Positions 17,521 through 26,682 of a stretch of 64,000 nucleotides of DNA are shown here, in pieces. This DNA comes from JAKFDK01 sp036676195 (GTDB lineage Bacteria > Bacillota > Sulfobacillia > Symbiobacteriales > ZC4RG38), in contig JAKFDK010000010.1 of NCBI GenBank assembly GCA_036676195.1, forward strand, positions 1 through 64,000. The letters are read 5' to 3'. A program made the position numbers and the translations under genes. Position 1 is the stretch's first letter, and every line of letters begins with the position of its first letter. The notes under the pieces were generated by a model, which made no database searches, was not told the DNA's origin, and worked only from the letters and a program-made list of their open reading frames with translations.

Positions 17521-17751
17521 ATGCGTCGCGAGCGTGGACGCCGCCCGAAGAAGCGCGTATGCTCCTTCTGTGTCGATAAGGTTGACTCTGTCGACTACAA
17601 GGACATCAACAAGCTGAAGCGCTTTATTACCGAGCGTGGCAAGCTGCTTCCTCGCCGGATTTCCGGAAACTGCGCGCGGCATCAGCGGCAGGTTACCCGT
17701 TCGATCAAGCGGGCGCGCCTGGTTGCGCTGTTGCCATTTACCTTGGACTAA
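17521..17751 (+). CDS. rpsR: 30S ribosomal protein S18
   Basis: Basic 76-aa ribosomal protein with CSFCVDKVDSVDYKDINKLK and RGKLLPRRISGNCARHQRQV. ATG 17521 follows AAAGGAGGCGG; the frame is open upstream into ssb but the extra sequence is not S18-like. The Cys-x-x-Cys near the N-terminus suggests a zinc-type S18; only part of the full four-Cys pattern is visible. Confidence 0.98.
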   Translation: MRRERGRRPKKRVCSFCVDKVDSVDYKDINKLKRFITERGKLLPRRISGNCARHQRQVTRSIKRARLVALLPFTLD

Positions 17752-17766
17752 CGCCGTTACATGGCT

Positions 17767-17791
17767 CAGGGGCACCCTCCGGGTGCCCCTG
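17767..17791 (+). terminator. Terminator of rpsF-ssb-rpsR
   Basis: Eleven-bp stem CAGGGGCACCC / GGGTGCCCCTG with a TCC loop, 15 bp after rpsR. A short T-containing tail (TCATCATTGT) follows. Confidence 0.7.
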
Positions 17792-17981
17792 TCATCATTG
17801 TGGGGTGGGTGGAGCAGGTATTGACTGATCGTTTGCCGAAGTCACACCCGCTACAAGGCGCTGCACCCAAACTTTCTCATCCCCTCGGGGAATCCGTCCG
17901 AGTGGGATCTACCTGTTTGCAGACAAACTTCCGCCGGGTGGGCCTGGAGCCGCACCGGCAGTAGGCAGGAGGCTGTCCGAC

Positions 17982-18431
17982 ATGAAGGTCATCCTGATGC
18001 AGGATGTGAAGGGGCTCGGGAAGAAGGGCGACCTGGTGAATGCGGCTGAAGGTTATGCCCGGAACTACCTGTTTCCCCGCGGGCTGGCTGCAGAGGCCAA
18101 CGAAGGCACCATACGCAGTTTGAGCGAAGTGAAGAAGGCGGAAAAGGCCAGGGAAGAGCGGGTCGTCAAGGAAGCCATGGTTATCCGAAATAGCCTCCAC
18201 GGAAAAACGGTACCCCTGAAAGTTCGGGTCGGCGAAGGCGGTAAGCTTTTTGGCTCGATTACCGGCAAGGACGTGGCGGAGGCTCTGTCTAAACTGGCCG
18301 GTAAAGAGATCGACAAAAAGAAAGTGGAACTCAAGGACGCCATCAAGGCCCTGGGCGTGTATTCGGTCACCGTCAAGCTGGGGCATGACGTCACCGCTGT
18401 GCTGGAGGTTCATGTACTGGCGCAGGATTGA
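17982..18431 (+). CDS. rplI: 50S ribosomal protein L9
   Basis: Binds 23S rRNA and helps maintain reading frame. The N-terminal RNA-binding domain MKVILMQDVKGLGKKGDLVN is followed by the long connecting helix (KKAEKAREERVVKEA) and the C-terminal domain with KLFGSITGKDVAEAL. Length of 149 aa is standard and GGAGG stands before the ATG. A 230-bp gap separates it from rpsR. Confidence 0.98.
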   Translation: MKVILMQDVKGLGKKGDLVNAAEGYARNYLFPRGLAAEANEGTIRSLSEVKKAEKAREERVVKEAMVIRNSLHGKTVPLKVRVGEGGKLFGSITGKDVAEALSKLAGKEIDKKKVELKDAIKALGVYSVTVKLGHDVTAVLEVHVLAQD

Positions 18432-18529
18432 ACCTATGGCGGCGGGGAGCGAGCGGGGCGATACCCGCCAGACGGTAGCCCCGTCCCGGTGCGCACCAGG
18501 TTTATCCGTATAAGAAGAGGCGAAGGTGC

Positions 18530-20482
18530 ATGAAAGAGATTTTTGAGAAGCTGTTGCCCGATCAAGCGGAGCCACCGTCCAGAGCGCGGCGGAAAAAGCA
18601 GGACCCCGATGAGGCACTGCGGCGGGAGATCAGTGCGCTCTTTGGGCTTTTGGCCCAGATTTATGGGGCTGACCGCCTGGTCCTGAAAGCTGGGAAGCTT
18701 CAGGTGTTAACCCTGTTACGTTCGAATCGTCCGGAGGAACAGGTTCTGGCTCTGATGCGGCTGGTGACGGAGGACCCGTCCTGGGGTCCTGTCCCTACCA
18801 AGGCAGAGGTGCCGACTGTGTTGGCAGACCTGAAGGACCAGTTGGCCGACCAGCTGGCCCGGCGGACTCTGGAGGAACAACTGGAGAAACGCGTTCAGGA
18901 AAAAATGGCACAGCGTCAGGAAGACTACGTGCGCGAGATCAGGCTGCAAACGCTGCGTGAGGAACAGGGGCCGGAGAACCCGCAGACGCAAAGGCGGCTG
19001 GAACAACTGCAGGCTCTGGAGTCCAAGCGCTTGTCCGGGTCGGCCCTGGAGATCTTGCGCCCCTCCACTCTGGCCGATGTGGTTGGCCAGGAAAAGGCGG
19101 TCCGGGCGATCCTGGCCAAGATTGCCTCGCCTTTTCCGCAGCATGTCATCCTGTATGGGCCGCCTGGTGTCGGCAAGACCACTGTTGCCCGCCTGGCCCT
19201 GGAGCATGCCCGCCAGATCAGGCATACCCCGTTTGCTGCCGATGCACCGTTTGTGGAGGTCAATGCTACTACGCTGCGCTGGGATGCGCGGGAGATCACC
19301 AACCCACTGCTGGGGTCGGTGCATGACCCCATCTACCAGGGGGCCCGCAAGGATTTGGCCGAAACCGGCATTCCCGAGCCCAAGCTGGGGCTGGTAACGG
19401 ACGCTCATGGCGGCATCCTGTTTATTGACGAGGTTGGTGAACTGGCCCCGCTGCTCCAGAACAAATTGCTGAAGGTAATGGAAGATAAACGCGTCACCTT
19501 TGAATCGGCCTACTATGACCCGACTGACCCCCATGTGCCCGAATGGATCCGCCAGGTCTTTGCCAAAGGTGCCCCGGCCGATTTTGTGCTCATTGGGGCG
19601 ACCACCCGGAGTCCCGAGGAATTGTCTCCGGCCCTCCGTTCCCGGGCTGCCGAAGTATTTTTTGAGCCCCTGAGCCCCGGCGACGTGGCCCGGATTGTGG
19701 AGCAGGGCGCCGCGCGCCTGGAAGTTGCGCTGGAATCAGGTGTGGCCGACTTGATTGCCAGTTACACCATTGAAGGGCGCAAGGCAGTGGGCATCCTGGC
19801 GGACGCCTACGGACTGGTGATGTATCGCCAGGCCGAAGAAGGTGCCGCGGAAGGGCCTGTCACGGTTACCCGGAACGAAGTTCAGGAAGTGATACAGACC
19901 GGGCGTCTGGTGCCCAATGCCCCGCATCGGGCATCTGCAGTGCCGGAAATTGGGCGGGTATTTGGTCTGGGAGTCTCCGGGTACATTGGCTCGGCTATTG
20001 AGATTGAAGCGGCCGTGTTTCCGGCCCGGGAGCCGGGCAAGGGGAGCCTGCGCTTTAACGATACAGCCGGTTCAATGGCCAAGGATTCGCTGTTTAATGC
20101 CGCTGCGGTGGTGCGCGGGGTAACCGGCAAGGACTTGCATGACTTTGATGTGCATGTTAACGTGGTCGGGGGCGGACGGATTGACGGCCCCAGTGCCGGC
20201 CTGGCCATTCTGCTCAGCATGATCAGCGCCATCACCGAACAGCCCCTGCGCCAGGATGTGGCTGTTACCGGTGAGATTTCCATCCGTGGTACGGTGAAAC
20301 CAGTCGGCGGTGTATACGAAAAAATCAATGGGGCCAGGCAGGCCGGTATGACCAAGATCCTGATTCCCCACGACAATGCCCGGGAGTTGCCTCCTGGTAT
20401 CCAGAGCATTGAAGTGGTGCCGGTGGCGACGTTGGAAGAGGCTCTGGGCCATATTCTGGCCAGTGCGGGCCAGCAAGCGTAA
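18530..20482 (+). CDS. lonC: LonC-type ATP-dependent protease
   Basis: Lon-family AAA+ serine protease of the LonC group: it lacks the usual large N-terminal substrate domain and has a shorter N-terminal region with a predicted coiled coil (residues 105-165). Walker A is GPPGVGKTT (210-218) and Walker B is GGILFIDE (294-301). The protease dyad is Ser555 (GPSAGLAIL) and Lys598 (GVYEKINGA). Length of 650 aa fits LonC. It lies between rplI and dnaB, where Firmicutes often carry a DHH phosphodiesterase or lon-like gene. Whether the ATPase drives unfolding, as in LonA, is open for this subgroup. Confidence 0.92.
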   Translation: MKEIFEKLLPDQAEPPSRARRKKQDPDEALRREISALFGLLAQIYGADRLVLKAGKLQVLTLLRSNRPEEQVLALMRLVTEDPSWGPVPTKAEVPTVLADLKDQLADQLARRTLEEQLEKRVQEKMAQRQEDYVREIRLQTLREEQGPENPQTQRRLEQLQALESKRLSGSALEILRPSTLADVVGQEKAVRAILAKIASPFPQHVILYGPPGVGKTTVARLALEHARQIRHTPFAADAPFVEVNATTLRWDAREITNPLLGSVHDPIYQGARKDLAETGIPEPKLGLVTDAHGGILFIDEVGELAPLLQNKLLKVMEDKRVTFESAYYDPTDPHVPEWIRQVFAKGAPADFVLIGATTRSPEELSPALRSRAAEVFFEPLSPGDVARIVEQGAARLEVALESGVADLIASYTIEGRKAVGILADAYGLVMYRQAEEGAAEGPVTVTRNEVQEVIQTGRLVPNAPHRASAVPEIGRVFGLGVSGYIGSAIEIEAAVFPAREPGKGSLRFNDTAGSMAKDSLFNAAAVVRGVTGKDLHDFDVHVNVVGGGRIDGPSAGLAILLSMISAITEQPLRQDVAVTGEISIRGTVKPVGGVYEKINGARQAGMTKILIPHDNARELPPGIQSIEVVPVATLEEALGHILASAGQQA

Positions 20483-20522
20483 CACTGCCGGTCCGGCTCC
20501 TGGTTGCGCTCAGTGGCGTTGA

Positions 20523-20545
20523 GCCCGCAGGGAGATCCTGCGGGC
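20523..20545 (+). terminator. Hairpin after lonC
   Basis: GCCCGCAGG (20523-20531) pairs with CCTGCGGGC (20537-20545), followed by a moderately T-rich CGCTTGTCTTGG. Probably terminates lonC before dnaB. Confidence 0.55.
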
Positions 20546-20666
20546 CGCTTGTCTTGGATCCTCTTTTTGCCGTTACCCGTGGTGACCGTGGCAGAGGAGA
20601 GGATTCCAGAGCAAGACGAAGAATTGCATTGGGATACCGGAGAACTAGTGTTTGGAGGCCCCTGCC

Positions 20667-22022
20667 ATGCATACCCTCAGCGAACGCGTTCCGCCCCACA
20701 ACGAAGAGGCGGAGAAGTCCGTCCTGGGCGCAATGTTGATTGACCGAGAGGCTGTCATTCGTGCTGCGGCGATGCTGGTGGCAGAGGATTTTTATTCCGA
20801 GCGCCACCAGGTCATTTTCAGTGGCATGCTTGGATTGTTTAACCGTGGGGAACCCATCGATCTGATCACCATGTCGGAGTCATTGCGTAAGGGGAACCGT
20901 CTGGATCAGGCTGGCGGGCTGACCTATTTGTCGGAGCTGGAGCGTTTGGTGCCGACCACAGCCAACGTGGAGGCATACGCCCTGATCGTGGAGCAAAAGG
21001 CCGTGCTCCGGCGCCTGCAAATGTCCTGCCGCAGTATTATTGATTCGGCCTATGAGACCGAGAGTCTGAATGAAATCCTGAATGAGGCCGAGCAGGCCAT
21101 CTTTTCGGTAACTCAGAAGCGGGTTACCCGTGGCTATGAGCATATTCGGGACGCCTTGTATGCTGCCTATGATCATATTGAATTCCTGTATAATCAGAAG
21201 GGCGGCACCACCGGCGTCACCTCGGGCTACAAGGACCTGGACAATATGACCTCCGGCTGGCAGTCCTCAGACCTGGTGATTGTGGCAGCCCGTCCGTCGG
21301 TGGGTAAAACGGCGTTTACCCTCAACCTGGCCCGCAATGCGGCGGTGCTGGCCGGCAAGACAGTTGCCTTTTTCAGTCTGGAAATGGCCAAGGAGCAGAT
21401 CGCGATTCGGTTGCTTTCCATGGAATCCGCTGTGGACGGGCATCGTCTGCGGACCGGCCAGCTTCTGGATGATGACTGGCATCGCCTTTCTACAGGTTTA
21501 AGCCGGCTGGCGGAAGCGAATATTTATATTGATGACACGCCGAACATCCCGTTGATGGAGATGCGGGCCCGGGCTCGCCGGATTCAGGCCGAACATGGCC
21601 TGGACATGATGATTATCGACTACCTGCAGCTCATGAGCATCAGCGGGGCCGGCGGGGGTCGGCGGGGCGGCAGTGATAACCGTACCCAGGAAGTTGCTGA
21701 GATTTCCCGCTCTCTGAAAGCCCTGGCCCGTGAGCTAAAATGCCCTGTGATTGCGCTTTCGCAGCTTAGCCGGTCTGTGGAGCAACGTCAGGACAAGAAA
21801 CCCATGCTCTCCGACTTGCGTGAATCCGGCTCCATTGAGCAGGATGCTGACATGGTCATGTTCCTGTACCGAGATGATTACTATAACGCGGAAACCGAGA
21901 AGAAGAACATCATTGAAGTGATCATCGCCAAGCAGCGCAACGGTCCGGTGGGTACTGTTGAACTCTACAACATGAAAGAGATCGGCAAGTTTATGAACCT
22001 GGAAGGAAGGCGTACAGGTTAG
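20667..22022 (+). CDS. dnaB: Replicative DNA helicase DnaB (DnaC in Bacillus)
   Basis: Hexameric helicase that unwinds DNA at the replication fork. The N-terminal domain begins ERVPPHNEEAEKSVLGAMLID. The RecA-like C-terminal domain has Walker A ARPSVGKTA (208-216), Walker B MMIIDYLQLM and the conserved QLSRSVEQR...LSDLRESGSIEQDAD block. ATG 20667 is chosen over TTG 20652 because GGAGG (20655-20659) would overlap the latter. No intein is present. It ends 4 bases inside the opposite-strand lysR gene. Confidence 0.98.
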   Translation: MHTLSERVPPHNEEAEKSVLGAMLIDREAVIRAAAMLVAEDFYSERHQVIFSGMLGLFNRGEPIDLITMSESLRKGNRLDQAGGLTYLSELERLVPTTANVEAYALIVEQKAVLRRLQMSCRSIIDSAYETESLNEILNEAEQAIFSVTQKRVTRGYEHIRDALYAAYDHIEFLYNQKGGTTGVTSGYKDLDNMTSGWQSSDLVIVAARPSVGKTAFTLNLARNAAVLAGKTVAFFSLEMAKEQIAIRLLSMESAVDGHRLRTGQLLDDDWHRLSTGLSRLAEANIYIDDTPNIPLMEMRARARRIQAEHGLDMMIIDYLQLMSISGAGGGRRGGSDNRTQEVAEISRSLKALARELKCPVIALSQLSRSVEQRQDKKPMLSDLRESGSIEQDADMVMFLYRDDYYNAETEKKNIIEVIIAKQRNGPVGTVELYNMKEIGKFMNLEGRRTG

Positions 22023-22933
22023 TGTTCGCCTTCTTTTTCAGCCCGCTCCTGGCTCAGCAGTTCAAGGGCCAGGGTGCGAAACTGGCGCATGGGCGCCGTC
22101 TGGTACCCGTCACGCCGCCAGACCAGTGAAATGGTGCGTCCGGCGTCGGGCCAATCGGTCACCCGCAGGGCGGCCAGGCGCTCGTGCAGGGCGTCTTCGC
22201 GTACCGCTGACCAGGGCAGCAGTGCCACTCCCAGGTTAAGTGCTACCATGGTCTTGATGGCTTCAATGCTGTTGAACTCCATGACAACCTGGGGAGCGAC
22301 GCCGCGCGCTTCCAGCACCTGATCGACATATTGGCGCAGTCCGGATCCGCGGGTAAAACTAATCAGGGTCTGCTGGGCCAGGTCGGTTACCGTGACGGCG
22401 GAGTGGTCGGCCAGTGGGTGACCGGGGGCGGCGGCCAGTACCAGGAGATCCTGAAACAGCGGGGCGACCTGAACATCGGGCTGGCTGACAGGGGATGTCA
22501 CCATGGCCAGATCAGCCTCGTAGTTGAGCAGGTGGCCCACACTTTCCTGGCTGCCCCCGGTGCGCACCTCTACCTGAACACGGGGCTGGCGGCGCCGAAA
22601 CTCGGCAATAACCGGAGGCAGAGTGAAGAGGGTCAGGGTCAGGCCGGCGGCCACGACCAGGCGCCCGCGGTCAGGCGCATTCCATTCTTCGGCCACACGC
22701 CGGCAGGCCCTGGCTGCGGCCACGGCCCGGCGGGCATAATGGTAGATCTGCTGCCCCACCGGAGTGAGCGTGACTCCCTGGGGACCCCGGACCAGCAACT
22801 GCACGCTCAGATCCTGCTCCAGACTGCGAATTTGCTTGGTTACGGCCGGTTGCGTCAGATGCAGGGTTTCGGCCGCCTTGTTCAGGCTGCCGGCGGAAAC
22901 GACCGCGCAGAGTGTCTCCAGCAAGTGCAGCAT
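22019..22933 (-). CDS. LysR-family transcriptional regulator
   Basis: DNA-binding winged helix-turn-helix at residues 1-60 (LCAVVSAGSLNKAAETLHLTQPAVTKQIRSLEQ), then a two-lobed co-inducer domain. The 304-aa length is standard. It is transcribed divergently from purA, with 168 bp between the starts; LysR proteins often regulate a divergent neighbour, but purA is a housekeeping gene, so its target is uncertain. Confidence 0.92.
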   Translation of the reverse strand: MLHLLETLCAVVSAGSLNKAAETLHLTQPAVTKQIRSLEQDLSVQLLVRGPQGVTLTPVGQQIYHYARRAVAAARACRRVAEEWNAPDRGRLVVAAGLTLTLFTLPPVIAEFRRRQPRVQVEVRTGGSQESVGHLLNYEADLAMVTSPVSQPDVQVAPLFQDLLVLAAAPGHPLADHSAVTVTDLAQQTLISFTRGSGLRQYVDQVLEARGVAPQVVMEFNSIEAIKTMVALNLGVALLPWSAVREDALHERLAALRVTDWPDAGRTISLVWRRDGYQTAPMRQFRTLALELLSQERAEKEGEH

Positions 22934-23101
22934 ACGCTACCCCCCCTTTTCAGTTATAACCATATGCCACTTCTGCACTTGTGCGTTATACCCCTCTCGT
23001 GGTTCAATGGAATGTGGGCGCGGTTGGTCTTTGGCCCTTTTGCGGGGAAACCCGATGGTGCGGATTGACTGACGTCACTCGTGTATTTGGAGGTGGAGCC
23101 C

Positions 23102-24397
23102 TTGCCGGCAGTCGTTCTGGTTGGTGCCCAGTGGGGCGACGAGGGGAAGGGTAAGGTGATCGACTTCTTATCCGCAAACGCGGATGTGGTCGTCCGTTAC
23201 CAGGGTGGCAACAATGCGGGTCATACCGTTTGGGCCGATGGGAAGCAGTACAAGCTGCGGCTGATTCCGTCGGGAATCCTGTATTCCGGGACTACCTGTG
23301 TGATTGGTCACGGGGTAGTCATTGACCCGCGGGTACTGGTGGAAGAGCTGGAATACCTGGCCGAGCAAGGGGTTGACACCCGGGGGCTGCGCATCAGCCC
23401 GGCTGCGCACTTGATTATGCCCTATCATGTTCGTATTGATGAGGCCGAGGAAGACCGCAAGGGTGCCAACAAGATTGGTACCACCCGCCGCGGCATTGGC
23501 CCGGCCTATATGGATAAGTTTGCCCGCATTGGCCTGCGGGTGATTGACCTGCTGGACCAGGAGGAGTTCCTGCGCCGGCTTGAGGTGCTGGTGCCGGAGA
23601 AGAACACCCTGCTGGAGCGCGTGTACGGTGTGGCTCCGTTCTCTGTTCAGGAGATTGCGGACACTTACCTGCCCCTGGCTGATCGCCTGCGCCCCCATGT
23701 GGCCAACAGCGTTGAGATCATCAACGACGCCATTGACGGCGGGAAGAACGTGCTGTTTGAGGGCGCTCAGGGCACGCTGCTGGACATTGATTTCGGCACA
23801 TACCCCTATGTGACCGCCTCACACCCCATTGCCGGTGGGGCCCTGGTGGGCGCCGGGGTGGGTCCGACCAAAATCGGCCGGGTGATTGGTGTGGTGAAGG
23901 CATACACCTCCCGGGTGGGCGAGGGTCCCTTTCCCACAGAGCTGGATAATGCGGTGGGCGAGTGGATTCGGGAGAAGGGGCAGGAATTCGGCACGGTGAC
24001 TGGCCGCCCGCGCCGGGTGGGCTGGCTCGACCTGGTCATGGTTCGCTTCAGCGCCCGGGTCAGTGGCCTGACCGACCTGGCGGTCACCCGACTGGATACC
24101 CTGGCGGGTCAGGAGAAGCTGCAGGTTTGCGTGGCCTACCGCAACAAGGTGACCGGGGCTGTATCCCGGGAGTTTCCAGTTGGCCTCAAGGCCCTGGCTG
24201 AGATGGAGCCGGTGTTTGCGGAACTGGACGGCTGGGGCGAGGAGATCAGTGGTGCCAGGACCTATGCGGACCTGCCGGTGAATGCCCGCAAGTATGTGGA
24301 GTTTATTGAGCAGGAAGTGGGCGTGCCGGTGGGCATCCTGGGCATTGGCCCGGAGCGGCCCCAGGCGATTTACCGCACCAGCATTTTCCAGGAATAA
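23102..24397 (+). CDS. purA: Adenylosuccinate synthetase
   Basis: Condenses IMP with aspartate using GTP, the first committed step to AMP. The N-terminal P-loop-like motif is VVLVGAQWGDEGKGK, followed by RYQGGNNAGHTV and the IMP-binding KIGTTRRGIGPAYMDK. C-terminal ESFP-type residues lie within RVGEGPFPTEL. TTG 23102 is selected because GGAGGTGG (23089-23096) is correctly spaced; the open frame upstream adds seven residues. Length of 431 aa is normal. Confidence 0.97.
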   Translation: MPAVVLVGAQWGDEGKGKVIDFLSANADVVVRYQGGNNAGHTVWADGKQYKLRLIPSGILYSGTTCVIGHGVVIDPRVLVEELEYLAEQGVDTRGLRISPAAHLIMPYHVRIDEAEEDRKGANKIGTTRRGIGPAYMDKFARIGLRVIDLLDQEEFLRRLEVLVPEKNTLLERVYGVAPFSVQEIADTYLPLADRLRPHVANSVEIINDAIDGGKNVLFEGAQGTLLDIDFGTYPYVTASHPIAGGALVGAGVGPTKIGRVIGVVKAYTSRVGEGPFPTELDNAVGEWIREKGQEFGTVTGRPRRVGWLDLVMVRFSARVSGLTDLAVTRLDTLAGQEKLQVCVAYRNKVTGAVSREFPVGLKALAEMEPVFAELDGWGEEISGARTYADLPVNARKYVEFIEQEVGVPVGILGIGPERPQAIYRTSIFQE

Positions 24398-24402
24398 TCA
24401 GC

Positions 24403-24431
24403 TTGCATTCAACCGGCAGGCTCGCTATAAT
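24403..24431 (+). promoter_or_regulatory. SigA-type promoter of the tRNA pair
   Basis: TTGCAT (24403-24408), 17-bp spacer, perfect TATAAT (24426-24431), ending 20 bp before the first tRNA. Confidence 0.85.
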
Positions 24432-24451
24432 GAGTCGTGTCGGTTGAACTT

Positions 24452-24525
24452 GCGGGTGTAGTTCAATGGTAGAACTTCAGCTTCCCAAGCTGATAGCGTG
24501 GGTTCGATTCCCATCACCCGCTCCA
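24452..24525 (+). tRNA. tRNA-Gly (anticodon CCC)
   Basis: Acceptor stem GCGGGTG / CACCCGC. The anticodon arm TCAGC-TTCCCAA-GCTGA gives anticodon CCC, reading GGG. The T-arm contains GGTTCGATTCC. Discriminator T, and CCA is encoded at 24523-24525. All arms fold. Confidence 0.96.
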
Positions 24526-24531
24526 AGCGGT

Positions 24532-24559
24532 GAGGCAGGTACCACCAGGTACCTGCCTC
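24532..24559 (+). terminator. Strong hairpin between the two tRNAs
   Basis: Twelve-bp perfect stem GAGGCAGGTACC / GGTACCTGCCTC with an ACCA loop and no T-run. It may be a processing signal separating the tRNAs rather than a terminator. Confidence 0.5.
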
Positions 24560-24575
24560 AGATATCGCTCCGCAT

Positions 24576-24651
24576 GCTGGTGTAGCTCAGTTGGTAGAGC
24601 AGCTGATTCGTAATCAGCAGGTCAGGGGTTCAAGTCCCCTCACCAGCTCCA
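24576..24651 (+). tRNA. tRNA-Thr (anticodon CGT)
   Basis: Acceptor stem GCTGGTG / CACCAGC. Anticodon arm GCTGA-TTCGTAA-TCAGC gives CGT, reading ACG. T-arm with GGTTCAAGTCC. CCA encoded at 24649-24651. Confidence 0.96.
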
Positions 24652-24662
24652 GTGACAAAGCG

Positions 24663-24693
24663 GCCCGCAGGGTTTTAGCCCTGCGGGCTTTTT
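24663..24693 (+). terminator. Rho-independent terminator of the tRNA unit
   Basis: Ten-bp stem GCCCGCAGGG / CCCTGCGGGC, loop TTTTAG, then TTTTT. A textbook intrinsic terminator 11 bp after tRNA-Thr. Confidence 0.92.
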
Positions 24694-24803
24694 CGTGTTT
24701 GACAGCCAAGTGGCGAAAGCGATACTTTTACATCGTTCACTATTCTGAGCATGTTTCGGCCTGTTATACTTTTAGGAGAGCTATCTTGTCAGGGGGCGGT
24801 CGT

Positions 24804-25091
24804 ATGCACTGGCCCAGCACCTTTTGGGGTGGCATCTCGGTGATGACGCTGTCCCTGGTGGCACTGGTCGCGGCCGAAGTTCTAACTGGCCATAACGCCC
24901 TGTTCGGACTGTTGGCGGCCGGTGCGGTGCTACTGGGCGGCGGTAACCTGGTCAGCCGCTGGGAGGAACGCCGTGCTGTGGGGTCCAGGCCGGAGGCCCC
25001 GCCCGCCCCGGTGCTGCGGGCGGTACCGGTGGCGCCGCGGCAGCGGGGGAAAAAGGGAGCCCGGCCGGGCAAGGGGCGGAAGGCGCCGTGA
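24804..25091 (+). CDS. Small membrane protein coupled to glpK
   Basis: Ninety-five residues: two hydrophobic helices (TFWGGISVMTLSLVALVAAEV and ALFGLLAAGAVLLGGGNLV) followed by a Pro/Arg/Lys-rich cytoplasmic tail. No family recognised. The larger open frame upstream runs through tRNA-Thr and is not coding; ATG 24804 has AGGGGG upstream and begins the membrane region. The stop overlaps the glpK start by 4 bases (GTGA), so the two are probably translated together. It could be a membrane partner of glycerol metabolism, but this rests on coupling alone. Confidence 0.65.
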   Translation: MHWPSTFWGGISVMTLSLVALVAAEVLTGHNALFGLLAAGAVLLGGGNLVSRWEERRAVGSRPEAPPAPVLRAVPVAPRQRGKKGARPGKGRKAP

Positions 25092-26590
25092 CCCCCCGCT
25101 ACGTGCTGGCCCTGGACCAGGGCACCACCAGTTCCCGTGCGGTTTTGTTTGACAGTGACCTCCAGGCCGTGGCGATGGCCCAACAGGAGTTCCGGCAGTT
25201 CTATCCCCAGCCGGGCTGGGTGGAACATGACGCCGATGAAATCTGGGCCAGCCAGGTGCAGACGGCGCGGGCAGCGGTGGCGCAGGCCGGCGCCACATGG
25301 CGGGATGTTGCAGCCATTGGTGTGACCAATCAGCGGGAGACAACAGTGGTCTGGAACCGGGCAACAGGCCGGCCGGTGGCCCCGGCGATTGTCTGGCAGG
25401 ACCGGCGTACGGCCGGTCGCTGCGACCAGCTCCGGGCCGCGGGGTGGTCGGTGCCGCTGCGGCAGAAGACCGGTCTGGTTCCCGACCCCTATTTCTCGGG
25501 CACCAAGCTGGAGTGGCTGTTGCAGCATGTTCCCGGTCTGGCCGCGCAGGCCCGGCGCGGCGAAGTGGCCTTTGGCACCATCGATTCCTGGCTGCTCTGG
25601 AACCTGTCCGGCGGCAAGCTGCATGTGACCGATTACTCCAATGCCGCCCGCACGTTGCTATTCAACATCCACCGGCTGGACTGGGACGACGAGATCCTGG
25701 CGGAGCTGGGGGTGCCGAGGGCGATGCTGCCTGCTGTGCATCCTTCCAGCCAGTGCTATGGGGAAACCGACCCAGCCCTTTTCGGCGGTCCGATCCCCCT
25801 GGCAGGTGCAGCAGGGGATCAGCAGGCAGCCCTGTTCGGGCAGGGGTGCTTTGTGCCGGGCATGGCCAAGAACACTTATGGCACCGGTTGCTTTTTGCTC
25901 ATGCATACAGGGCAGCGGGCCGTCCCCTCGACGGCGGGTTTATTAACCACCATTGCCTGGGGACTGGACGGCCAGGTGGAGTATGCCCTGGAGGGCAGCG
26001 TTTTTATGGCCGGAGCCGTGGTACAGTGGCTGCGGGATGAGCTGGGCGTGATTCGTTCAGCGGCGGAAACGGAGCAACTGGCCCAGAGTGTGCCGGACCA
26101 CGGCGGTGTCTACCTGGTGCCGGCCTTCGTCGGATTGGGTGCGCCGTATTGGGACCCGCACGCCCGGGGCACGGTGGTGGGTCTGACCCGTGGAACCACC
26201 CGCGCGCACCTGGCGCGGGCAGCGCTGGAGGCCATTGCCTATCAGAGCCGTGATGTGATCGACACCATGGTTCAGGAAGCAGGTTTGCAGTTGCAGACCC
26301 TGCGGGTAGACGGGGGGGCAGCCGCCAACCGGTTTCTGTTGCAGCTTCAGGCCGACATCCTGGCCAAACCGGTGGAACGGCCGGCCAACTTGGAAACAAC
26401 CGCCCTGGGCGCGGCCTGTCTGGCCGGACTGGGTGTGGGATTGTGGGTCGGACGTGCTGAAGTGTCCCGGCGTTGGCAGGCCATGGCCCGTTTCGAGCCG
26501 GGTATGCCTGAAAAACGGCGGGAAGAGCTGTACAGCGGCTGGCGCCGGGCGGTAGCGCATTGTCGTGCCTGGAGCACGGAACAGCACTGA
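25088..26590 (+). CDS. glpK: Glycerol kinase
   Basis: FGGY-family kinase converting glycerol and ATP to glycerol-3-phosphate. It starts YVLALDQGTTSSRAVLFD, contains GVTNQRETTVVWNRATGRPV and IVWQDRRT, and has the C-terminal RVDGGAAANRFLLQLQADIL signature. GTG 25088 is set by the 4-base overlap with the preceding gene. The 500-aa length is exact for GlpK. No glpF, glpD or glpO lies next to it; the next gene is convergent. Confidence 0.97.
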   Translation: MTPRYVLALDQGTTSSRAVLFDSDLQAVAMAQQEFRQFYPQPGWVEHDADEIWASQVQTARAAVAQAGATWRDVAAIGVTNQRETTVVWNRATGRPVAPAIVWQDRRTAGRCDQLRAAGWSVPLRQKTGLVPDPYFSGTKLEWLLQHVPGLAAQARRGEVAFGTIDSWLLWNLSGGKLHVTDYSNAARTLLFNIHRLDWDDEILAELGVPRAMLPAVHPSSQCYGETDPALFGGPIPLAGAAGDQQAALFGQGCFVPGMAKNTYGTGCFLLMHTGQRAVPSTAGLLTTIAWGLDGQVEYALEGSVFMAGAVVQWLRDELGVIRSAAETEQLAQSVPDHGGVYLVPAFVGLGAPYWDPHARGTVVGLTRGTTRAHLARAALEAIAYQSRDVIDTMVQEAGLQLQTLRVDGGAAANRFLLQLQADILAKPVERPANLETTALGAACLAGLGVGLWVGRAEVSRRWQAMARFEPGMPEKRREELYSGWRRAVAHCRAWSTEQH

Positions 26591-26636
26591 CTCCAACTGC
26601 AGCATTACCAGAGCCGGCGGGACCCGGACGACCCAA

Positions 26637-26667
26637 ACACACCCCCTGCTATCTGCAGGGGGTGTGT
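26637..26667. terminator. Bidirectional terminator shared by glpK and the M23 gene
   Basis: Thirteen-bp perfect stem ACACACCCCCTGC / GCAGGGGGTGTGT with a five-base loop, lying between two convergent genes. T/A-rich ends occur on both sides but are short. Confidence 0.75.
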
Positions 26668-26682
26668 TGTATGCCGGCCTGT

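Noticed and set aside
24591..24803. Long reading frame running through tRNA-Thr into the glpK-coupled membrane protein
   Set aside because: It includes the tRNA and its terminator; the real start is ATG 24804.
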